Assembly: GCA_016764035.1 (NCBI GenBank)
Contig: JAESSQ010000199.1
Coordinates: forward strand, 1-7,307
DNA length: 7,307 nt
Reading direction: 5' to 3'
From: Gammaproteobacteria bacterium
GTDB lineage: Bacteria > Pseudomonadota > Gammaproteobacteria > SZUA-229
Shown: positions 1 to 4,650 of the stretch, piece after piece
How the letters are laid out: every line of letters starts with the position of its first letter
Position numbering within the stretch: position 1 is the first letter of the stretch
Program-made: the position numbers and the translations under genes
The notes under the pieces: model-generated
Database searches by the model: none
Told to the model about the DNA's origin: nothing
Seen by the model: the letters and a program-made list of their open reading frames with translations, nothing else

Positions 1-279
1 AGAAATACTCGCCTCTCTTGACACAAAGCTCTGTAAAGCTTCAACAAAAACACCCACTAGCATAGAAAGAATAAATACTATCGCGCACGTAGACAATACA
101 CTTAAGCCTCGACGCCTGATTATTAATTGCTGATAGATTAAAACCGATAAAAAAAAGAATAAAACCGTATGGCCACTATTAAATGCTTCACGCCACCAAA
201 GATTATACGTGGGCACCGAAGCGAACAACAAAACAATAACAACAAGCCATACTAAATGTCTAAAGCAAAAATTTTGCAC
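1..279 (-). CDS. VanZ-like membrane protein, 3' part cut off by window edge
   Basis: This is an open frame of 93 codons that runs off the left edge, so only the N-terminal part is present. I read it by reverse-complementing the first 300 bases. Two hydrophobic segments are visible, around residues 8-25 and 38-53, with a third beginning near residue 67. Two motifs recall the VanZ family: NSGH near residues 34-37, followed by a hydrophobic helix, and GVFVEALQSFVSREASIS at the end, matching the family's E-x-x-Q...R...S pattern. The start is uncertain: in-frame stops lie just upstream (292-294 and 298-300), and the first usable start codon is GTG at 277-279, with only a weak ribosome binding site. 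It follows the ATPase stop by 43 nt on the same strand, so co-transcription is likely. VanZ-like proteins are often found in exopolysaccharide and exosortase loci; their biochemical role is mostly unknown. The assignment rests on motifs alone. Confidence 0.72.
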   Translation of the reverse strand, partial: MQNFCFRHLVWLVVIVLLFASVPTYNLWWREAFNSGHTVLFFFLSVLIYQQLIIRRRGLSVLSTCAIVFILSMLVGVFVEALQSFVSREASIS

Positions 280-322
280 AAGAAATCGCGACTAAAACTA
301 TAAAACTCGATATCAGTACTGA

Positions 323-1216
323 TTAACTATTAACTGCCATATCTGTAATCCCGCCAACATATTCATCTAATGCCCTTCTAGCAACAGGTGTCAACAGACC
401 TTCACGATGTAATTCAACAATGACAATCAAAGCATCCCCGCCGACCAATTCTTCTTTTTGCTCCAGACCTGCATGCAAAAACAAACGGTGACAGATAAGA
501 TTAATTCTTCTCGGTACCCCGCCGCTAAATTTATGTATCAGACTACAAACTTCATCAGTAAATGAAGGATTATTTTTCCATCCTACGCAAGTCAATCGAT
601 GGATAATATAATCGACCGTCTCTTCGAAATCCAGAGGCTTTAATTGTGCCGCCGCTATCATTCGCTGATGCAATTGTTCCAAACCTGGCGAAGTAATGAT
701 ATCCATCAACGGTTCTTGACCAACAAGAAAAATTTGCAACAATAACTTGGTGCCATGCTGCATGTTAGATAGAAGACGCAAATCCTCCAGCGATGCCATT
801 GACAGACCCTGGGCTTCATCAACAATCAAAATAACTCGCTTATTTTGCTCATGCTGACGCCTTAAGAACTGCTTAAACTCATGCATCAAGCTAATGTTAG
901 CTGATCGATTTAGCGGTATGGAAAACGCATCCGCTACCATCTCAAGCAGCCCACCTTCGTCCAGTTGCACATTGGTAACAACACCAACCTGAACCTGTGC
1001 TTCATCTAACTCAGAAATCAACGTAGCGATTAATGTCGTTTTGCCTGTACCAGGCGCGCCAGTAATAGCAACGATACCTTCGCCTTCACTGATTGCATAC
1101 TTTAAATAGGATTTGGCACCATCATAAGAAGGATGCCCAAAGGAAAAATGATAGTCGGGACTTAACCGAAAGGGTTGTCCTGTGAAATTAAATACTGATT
1201 TGTAGACGTCGAGCAT
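323..1216 (-). CDS. GspA/ExeA-type AAA ATPase, probably the XrtA/PEP-CTERM-associated ATPase
   Basis: This is a 297-residue P-loop ATPase. The N-terminus (Y5 to F26, with the PFRLSPD stretch at 15-21) is the signature lead-in of the GspA/ExeA/MshM group and of the ATPase found in XrtA/PEP-CTERM loci (TIGR03015-like). Walker A is GAPGTGKTT at 53-61, Walker B is ILIVDE at 129-134, a sensor-like LVGQEPL lies at 164-170, and GGVPRRIN at 232-239 is the conserved C-terminal arginine motif. There is no peptidoglycan-binding C-terminal domain or transmembrane segment, unlike full-length ExeA, and the length is close to the roughly 270 residues I expect of the exosortase-associated form. The ATG start is supported by GGAG at 1227-1230, 10 nt upstream. 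In the family, these ATPases are thought to energise export or assembly of surface polysaccharide or protein. The VanZ-like gene directly downstream fits an exopolysaccharide locus. An MSHA/type II secretion helper role cannot be excluded from sequence alone. Confidence 0.85.
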   Translation of the reverse strand: MLDVYKSVFNFTGQPFRLSPDYHFSFGHPSYDGAKSYLKYAISEGEGIVAITGAPGTGKTTLIATLISELDEAQVQVGVVTNVQLDEGGLLEMVADAFSIPLNRSANISLMHEFKQFLRRQHEQNKRVILIVDEAQGLSMASLEDLRLLSNMQHGTKLLLQIFLVGQEPLMDIITSPGLEQLHQRMIAAAQLKPLDFEETVDYIIHRLTCVGWKNNPSFTDEVCSLIHKFSGGVPRRINLICHRLFLHAGLEQKEELVGGDALIVIVELHREGLLTPVARRALDEYVGGITDMAVNS

Positions 1217-1346
1217 TGTTTAAGAACTCCAGCCAATACCCGAGACAGTGCTTTCCACTTTAAGGCACAATTGGCAAAATTTATTATCTCAGCGGGTCGG
1301 AAAATACTCGAAGAAGAGACCTTCACATAGCCACTAATAAATATAA

Positions 1347-1355
1347 ATTTTAGCA
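1347..1355 (-). promoter_or_regulatory. Candidate extended -10 promoter for the ATPase gene
   Basis: On the minus strand the sequence reads TGCTAAAAT, an extended -10 element (TGn plus TAAAAT, 5 of 6 to consensus) in a very AT-rich stretch. No good -35 hexamer lies 16-18 nt upstream. Transcription from it would leave a leader of about 120 nt before the ATPase start at 1216. AT richness makes chance matches likely. Confidence 0.25.
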
Positions 1356-1388
1356 TAAATAATTTAATAACTAATAAACCTTAGAAAA

Positions 1389-1505
1389 TTATACAATTGG
1401 TGCCAGGCCAAATATAACAACAACAAAAAAAGATAAAAATAAAACAACCATTGATAACTTCTTTGTATCATCATGCTTTTGAATTTTGCTTGAATTTTGT
1501 TCCAC
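1389..1505 (-). CDS. Small single-pass membrane protein, 38 aa
   Basis: This is a short open frame found by reading the minus strand between the ATPase and the tRNA. It opens with GTG at 1503-1505 and stops with TAA at 1389-1391. A full AAGGAG Shine-Dalgarno lies at 1513-1518, 7 nt before the GTG, which is the best ribosome binding site in the left half of the window. The protein has a polar, charged N-terminus of about 17 residues (MEQNSSKIQKHDDTKK) followed by one hydrophobic helix, LSMVVLFLSFFVVVIFGLAP, reaching almost to the C-terminus. That layout predicts a tail-anchored or N-in single-pass inner membrane peptide. It has no lipobox or cleavage site. The gene ends 172 nt before the ATPase start on the same strand. 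I do not recognise a family. The Shine-Dalgarno, codon-perfect hydrophobic helix and gene order support it being real; an overlapping ATG in another frame gives only 13 codons. Confidence 0.6.
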   Translation of the reverse strand: MEQNSSKIQKHDDTKKLSMVVLFLSFFVVVIFGLAPIV

Positions 1506-1512
1506 GATCCAT

Positions 1513-1518
1513 CTCCTT
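1513..1518 (-). promoter_or_regulatory. Strong ribosome binding site deciding the GTG start of the small membrane protein
   Basis: The minus strand reads AAGGAG, fully complementary to the 3' end of 16S rRNA, with 7 nt between it and the GTG at 1503-1505. It is the main reason for calling this very short gene and for choosing the GTG. Confidence 0.6.
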
Positions 1519-1560
1519 ATTAATACAAAATTATGATTTATTTTTAAGTCAACCTTACCG

Positions 1561-1576
1561 ATCAAGAGTCAGGCCA
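1561..1576 (-). promoter_or_regulatory. Possible sigma-54 (-24/-12) promoter for the small membrane protein
   Basis: The minus strand reads TGGCCTGACTCTTGAT, which matches the -24/-12 pattern TGGCAC-N5-TTGCW at 8 of 11 fixed positions with correct spacing. The usually invariant C of the -12 GC is an A here, which weakens the call. If real, the transcript would start about 45 nt before the GTG of the small membrane protein. Exosortase/PEP-CTERM loci are known to be sigma-54 regulated in some bacteria, which is the reason for listing it. Confidence 0.2.
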
Positions 1577-1707
1577 ACCATTTCAACTCTTAACCATAAT
1601 GCACTATGCGTGCCATAAAACTCAAGTCACTGTAAACCCTGATAAAATCAAAATAACAAAACAACAAGAACACGCTTGATAAGAAATTGTGTAATATAAT
1701 TCGACAA

Positions 1708-1719
1708 TAGTGGCCACTA
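1708..1719. repeat. Perfect 12-bp palindrome TAGTGGCCACTA
   Basis: TAGTGGCCACTA is identical to its reverse complement. It lies 8 nt after a TATAAT hexamer (1695-1700) and about 240 nt upstream of the tRNA. It could be an operator half-site pair or a chance palindrome; no gene is placed to be obviously controlled by it. Confidence 0.35.
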
Positions 1720-1923
1720 CCTTTGTAAAAAAGTGTAAAAAACTACCAATTACAATAATATATGGTTACAAAACAACCATGTTGACCATTATCGCAATAA
1801 AAAGTGTCAATATAACCAACAAAATAATAATTAAATTGCCAATTAACTATCTAATTTTAACTAAACAACGTATTTCAATACTAACTAGGCGCCTAAATTA
1901 TAAGAAAGTGTCAATAACCGTGT

Positions 1924-1929
1924 TAAAAT
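1924..1929 (+). promoter_or_regulatory. Candidate -10 box of the tRNA-Arg promoter with GC-rich discriminator
   Basis: TAAAAT (5 of 6 to consensus) is followed directly by a GC-rich stretch (CCCGCGC at 1931-1937) in otherwise AT-rich DNA. A GC-rich discriminator next to the -10 is typical of stable-RNA promoters under stringent control. The transcript would start about 20 nt before the tRNA. No good -35 is visible at the expected distance. Confidence 0.35.
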
Positions 1930-1958
1930 TCCCGCGCACTTTTATTGCTCACGTTTAT

Positions 1959-2035
1959 GCGCCCGTAGCTCAGCCGGATAGAGTGTTGGCCTCCGAAGCC
2001 AAAGGTCGGTGGTTCGATTCCACTCGGGCGCGCCA
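1959..2035 (+). tRNA. tRNA-Arg (anticodon CCG)
   Basis: A full cloverleaf can be folded by eye. The 7-bp acceptor stem is GCGCCCG (1959-1965) with CGGGCGC (2025-2031). The D arm is GCTC/GAGT. The anticodon stem is TTGGC/GCCAA, enclosing the loop CTCCGAA with anticodon CCG. The T arm is GGTGG/CCACT with loop TTCGATT. A discriminator G and encoded CCA end at 2035. It decodes CGG as arginine and resembles the E. coli tRNA-Arg(CCG), including the acceptor sequence. It is the only clear plus-strand gene in the window. I found no second copy of its 3' end nearby, so there is no sign here of an element integrated at it. Confidence 0.97.
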
Positions 2036-2415
2036 ATAATTGTACATCCTAAGAGATAAGCAATTATCCAACTTAAAAAACTGCAATGTTACATCCATCA
2101 CGCTCAGCATATTTTTCTACGTGCTAGACATGAAGGAGCAATGTTTATTGCCGACTTCAACAGAAATACTCAAGAATGTGGAAATGTTTCTTTACTTATC
2201 ATTCAGGGAAGGGAATTTCTTCAACAAGAAACGGAACATCTCAAATATACCGTCGCGAACTATCAGTATGACGCCACTAATTATCAATGGCCTAAATAAG
2301 TCGTCATTGGAGGCTCGACGACTGTACGAGCCAAATACCGTTAGGTGAGCGATATTTAAGGAGAATGAAATCTACTTCATTGTCATATATACAGTGTTTT
2401 TTTCTAAAGTCACTT
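2036..2415. other. Spacer between tRNA-Arg and the convergent minus-strand gene
   Basis: This interval lies between two convergent transcription units. It contains a doubtful 52-codon plus-strand ORF (2141-2299), a 6-bp inverted repeat GGCTCG/CGAGCC at 2312-2332 without a T-run, and another, AATGAA/TTCATT, further on, also without a T-run. I see no convincing terminator for the tRNA or for the gene ending at 2416. Confidence 0.5.
2141..2299 (+). CDS. Doubtful small ORF or gene remnant, 52 codons
   Basis: An ATG at 2141 opens a frame of 52 codons ending with TAA at 2297-2299. The same frame is open back to 2060, just after a TAA at 2057-2059. The product is hydrophilic and compositionally protein-like (FIADFNRNTQECG at the start, KYTVANYQYDATNYQW near the end). 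An AAGGAG lies at 2133-2138, only 2 nt from the ATG, which is too close for normal initiation. A second frame here is also open from 2040 to 2348, so the coding frame is not certain. I recognise no family. It could be a small gene, the decayed tail of a larger one, or chance. Confidence 0.25.
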   Translation: MFIADFNRNTQECGNVSLLIIQGREFLQQETEHLKYTVANYQYDATNYQWPK

Positions 2416-2844
2416 TTATAAAGCAGATATTTCAGGCAACTTTATAGCATCAGGCTCGGGATTTTCACAAGCCAGCCAAACGAAACCATCCTCAAGGGTG
2501 CTGAATATCTCAACTTCAAACCCATGACTTTTAGCCAACGATTGATGCAATGTTGCAAGGCGTATTATTTCAGGGTGTTGCAATACCAGCGCTGTACGAA
2601 ACGTTCCGATGGTCACGCCTATACCTGTATTAATCTCTGCTATTTTGTGAATATCCGTGTCGGTTACGGTAATAGCTTCAACAGCATCATCATAATATAA
2701 CTGACTAAACCCTTCTTTTACTTCACCAACATTCCTGCTATCAATCTGCCAGAATATTCCATTAATAAAACCTTGTGGCTCGACAACACCACTCATCTTG
2801 CCAACAATCAAACTACCATCATAATAAATTTTACTATCAAACAT
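2416..2844 (-). CDS. Hypothetical cytoplasmic alpha/beta protein, possibly STAS/SpoIIAA-like
   Basis: This is a protein of 142 residues from ATG at 2842-2844, or 144 from an upstream in-frame TTG at 2848-2850. The Shine-Dalgarno AGGA at 2857-2860 is 12 nt from the ATG but 6 nt from the TTG, so the TTG may be used. I do not recognise the family. It has no signal peptide, membrane helix or cysteine motif. It alternates short beta-like stretches (YYDGSLIVGKMSG, EAITVTDTD, FEVEIFSTLEDGFVWLAC) with an amphipathic helix near the C-terminal half (IIRLATLHQSLAKSHG). This alternation is vaguely like SpoIIAA/STAS-type proteins, but I cannot show homology. It begins 44 nt after the stop of the transglutaminase half and probably shares its transcript. 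That placement hints at a partner or regulator, which is inference only. Confidence 0.75.
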   Translation of the reverse strand: MFDSKIYYDGSLIVGKMSGVVEPQGFINGIFWQIDSRNVGEVKEGFSQLYYDDAVEAITVTDTDIHKIAEINTGIGVTIGTFRTALVLQHPEIIRLATLHQSLAKSHGFEVEIFSTLEDGFVWLACENPEPDAIKLPEISAL

Positions 2845-2888
2845 AATCAACTAACATCCTAAAAAATATAACGCTTAACTGGTATAAA

Positions 2889-3974
2889 CTAATATGCGAT
2901 AACCGCTGGCTTATAACGCTTAAAGTCAGGCATGGTCATTCCTACATTTGCATTAATATAGGTCGGGTCTGTTATCACATAACGTTTACCCTTATAACTA
3001 ACGCCATCACCCGCAATATCATCACTAAAATGCACAGCCGCCGCAACATGTCCGGGGTAATCGAGGCCAATCACGTCTAAATTCAACAAGCTTTTTACTA
3101 ACCATGTAAATAAAACAGCACGATCTTCGCAATCCGAATAGGGGTAAAATAACGTTTCTTCAGGGAACAGATAATTCTCTTCGCCAAATTGCTGCGCATC
3201 AGTTTCGTACTTTAACGACGTCTGCACAAAACGTAGTAAAAAATTAACCGCCGTTTGCTCAGACATGCCTCGCATGTTCACTGCAAGTTGTTTGAGCAGA
3301 TGAGACGCCGTCACTTTATTAACGCCTGAACCAAAATATAACCGTAAATTTAATTGTGGGTAACTATTTAAAAACTTAACCCGTCCTCGGTCATAAGCCA
3401 CTTCAATATTATACTGCTTACCTTCAAATTTAAAAGACAGATGACGGCGTTCCGATTGATCGCTGGCAGCTACAACCGATGTAAGCTGCATATCAAGCCT
3501 TTTACTCGCATTCGGATACTCACCATCGTAAGTATAAACCTGCCCTGGCCTCTGTTTTTCACCATCGTAATCAATCGCATAATAGCGTTGCCCACTAAAA
3601 GTGAAGTAAGAAACCTCAAACATCTCTTGCTCAGACGGAACCAACAGGTATATTGATGTTGTACTGTATGCAATACGAGCCTGATAGCCCGATTTGATTA
3701 ATATAAACCAACTAAGTAAGGCGCTATCATTATGACGATGACGATTAATATTTACCGACAAAACATTTACCAATGACGCATACGCCCAGTCATTCAATTG
3801 TAATGATTTTTTTTGTGCCTCTAGCTGATATAACAAACCATCATAATCAGCTTTACTCACAGCAGACCAATAATCACTTACTGCATTCTTATTAATATTT
3901 GATGATAATCTTTGACGTAAACGAGCATCGTAATAAAAATGAATTTTTCTGCCATAAAAATCTACTGTTAACAA
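2889..3974 (-). CDS. Transglutaminase-like cysteine enzyme, catalytic half of a probably split exported protein
   Basis: The frame encodes 361 residues from a TTG at 3972-3974. The last third is a transglutaminase-like fold (papain-like cysteine superfamily) with all three catalytic positions: Cys282 in YSDCEDRA, His309 in DYPGHVAAAV and Asp336 in VITDPTYIN. The first 240 residues are beta-rich and probably an accessory domain. Such enzymes act as proteases, amidases or crosslinkers; the substrate is unknown. The start is suspicious. A TGA at 3975-3977 lies directly before the TTG, the AGGTGA stretch offers no usable spacing, no ATG lies nearby downstream, and there is no signal peptide. The reading frame overlaps the upstream signal-peptide ORF by 7 nt. 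The simplest reading is that the two ORFs form one exported protein of about 500 residues, broken by a 1-nt indel or joined by translational coupling. Confidence 0.82.
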   Translation of the reverse strand: MLTVDFYGRKIHFYYDARLRQRLSSNINKNAVSDYWSAVSKADYDGLLYQLEAQKKSLQLNDWAYASLVNVLSVNINRHRHNDSALLSWFILIKSGYQARIAYSTTSIYLLVPSEQEMFEVSYFTFSGQRYYAIDYDGEKQRPGQVYTYDGEYPNASKRLDMQLTSVVAASDQSERRHLSFKFEGKQYNIEVAYDRGRVKFLNSYPQLNLRLYFGSGVNKVTASHLLKQLAVNMRGMSEQTAVNFLLRFVQTSLKYETDAQQFGEENYLFPEETLFYPYSDCEDRAVLFTWLVKSLLNLDVIGLDYPGHVAAAVHFSDDIAGDGVSYKGKRYVITDPTYINANVGMTMPDFKRYKPAVIAY

Positions 3975-4393
3975 TCACCTGTCGGTTTTTTTATAACAGG
4001 AACCACTACAGGTTTTTTAGTAAGATCTGGCTCCGGTAGAATAATTACCACTGGTTTATTAACCGGGATAACTTTCTTCTCAGTATCGACCCCCGGCTTC
4101 AAAGCAACAGGCTTTGGTTTAGCTACAGGCATCACATCAGGTTTAGGTGCTTCATCACGCACATTACCTTTGACAATATCGACAGCTTTCCATTGTGCTT
4201 TCAAAAAAGTAGTGAATTCTTTATCGCGCTTGTCTTTATACTCTTGAAACGCTTTTTTCTGTGCTAGAGCACCACTGGTTTGCTGCTGCATCCACAGCTG
4301 ATAATCATCATTAGCGGATAATGAATTGCTATAACAAGCACTGCAATACAGGCACACTAAACCAAATTTTGAAATTGCTTTGTTAATTACCAT
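3968..4393 (-). CDS. Signal peptide, charged helix and Pro/Lys/Val-rich linker; probable N-terminal half of the exported transglutaminase-like protein
   Basis: The frame encodes 141 residues from ATG at 4391-4393, with GAGGA 7-8 nt upstream. Residues 1-27 look like a signal peptide (basic start, hydrophobic GLVCLYCSAC core, likely signal peptidase I cleavage after Ala27 in NSLSA-NDD). Several cysteines occur, but none sits in a proper lipobox. Residues 28-80 are charged and helical. Residues 82-138 form a low-complexity linker rich in Pro, Lys and Val (AKPKPVALKP, KKPVVVPVIKKP), as found in periplasmic spacers reaching across the cell wall. It then ends abruptly at GDC-stop. A linker with nothing after it makes little sense alone, while the next ORF is an enzyme without an export signal. 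This supports a split gene. A stand-alone periplasmic protein remains possible. Confidence 0.72.
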   Translation of the reverse strand: MVINKAISKFGLVCLYCSACYSNSLSANDDYQLWMQQQTSGALAQKKAFQEYKDKRDKEFTTFLKAQWKAVDIVKGNVRDEAPKPDVMPVAKPKPVALKPGVDTEKKVIPVNKPVVIILPEPDLTKKPVVVPVIKKPTGDC

Positions 4394-4430
4394 GCACTGA
4401 TCCTCGCATAACGCTGTTGACTATCCATAC

Positions 4431-4581
4431 ACCTCATCGCTACCTCAGGCTCCTGAGGGAAGTAGCACTTCCTGTACATAACCGTACCGCCATCCCTGGC
4501 TCCTTGCGGAATACCGTACTTCCTGTAATAACCGCACCGCCATCCTTGGCTCCTTGCGGAATACCGTACTTCCTGTACATA
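4431..4581. repeat. Tandem array of three approximately 50-bp repeats
   Basis: Three head-to-tail units can be aligned by eye: 4431-4480 (diverged), 4481-4530 and 4531-4581. Units 2 and 3 differ at two substitutions plus one inserted base near the end, while unit 1 keeps mainly the GGCTCCT core and the ACTTCCTGTACATA end. Each of the better units contains small inverted motifs, GCCA-N4-TGGC and GTAC-N5-GTAC, suggesting paired RNA or a protein site. The array fills most of the interval between the lipoprotein terminator and the start of the signal-peptide ORF at 4393, so any promoter for that gene lies in or next to it. I see no open frame worth calling in it. Confidence 0.85.
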
Positions 4582-4616
4582 AAAAAACCGGCTGCCGAGT
4601 AATCGGAAACCGGTTT
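4581..4616 (-). terminator. Rho-independent terminator of the LPP20-like lipoprotein gene
   Basis: On the minus strand an interrupted stem forms from AAACCGG (4610-4616) with CCGGTTT (4585-4591), plus an inner 4-bp stem CCGA/TCGG (4595-4598 with 4603-4606) around a 4-nt loop, with a 3/3 internal bulge. The outer stem runs straight into seven T residues (4581-4587 read on the minus strand). It begins about 35 nt after the lipoprotein stop at 4651, so it ends that transcript and isolates it from the genes below. Confidence 0.85.
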
Positions 4617-4650
4617 CTACAAACGCTACACGTTTAAAGTACGCTGGTAT

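Larger units (their letters stand above)
1506..1958. other. AT-rich intergenic region upstream of tRNA-Arg
   Basis: This stretch separates the divergent small membrane protein gene (minus) and the tRNA (plus). I see no convincing gene: the long plus-strand frame from 1710 runs through the tRNA and has no ribosome binding site. It is strikingly AT-rich. It holds a possible sigma-54 site at 1561-1576, a TATAAT hexamer at 1695-1700 without a correctly spaced -35, a perfect 12-bp palindrome at 1708-1719, and two copies of a short AAAGTGTCAAT-type repeat at 1801 and 1905. Confidence 0.6.

Noticed and set aside
1162..1356. Minus-strand frame of 64 codons overlapping the ATPase start.
   Set aside because: It overlaps the well-supported ATPase N-terminus in another frame and shows no domain.
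1391..1406. TGGCAC at the end of the small membrane protein gene as a sigma-54 site for the ATPase.
   Set aside because: The -12 half is absent at the required distance (AT instead of GC).
1710..2039. Plus-strand open frame of 109 codons.
   Set aside because: It runs through the whole tRNA-Arg gene, has no ribosome binding site and has the composition of AT-rich noncoding DNA.
2312..2332. GGCTCG/CGAGCC inverted repeat as a terminator for the tRNA or the convergent gene.
   Set aside because: The 6-bp stem has a 9-nt loop and no T-run on either strand.
3441..3673. Two short frames (plus and minus) inside the transglutaminase half.
   Set aside because: They are antisense or shifted shadows of the coding frame, with no motif or start signal.
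3986..3994. A_AAA_AAA slippery heptamer in frame near the end of the signal-peptide ORF, suggesting programmed -1 frameshifting into the transglutaminase frame.
   Set aside because: A -1 shift there leads in a few codons to the TGA at 3975-3977, so it cannot produce a fusion with the catalytic half.
4431..4581. The repeat array as a CRISPR.
   Set aside because: The units are contiguous with no unique spacers, and no cas gene is near.
4417..4602. Plus-strand frame of 61 codons across the tandem repeats and terminator.
   Set aside because: It is made of the repeat units and the terminator stem; the open frame is a by-product of the repeat length and sequence.
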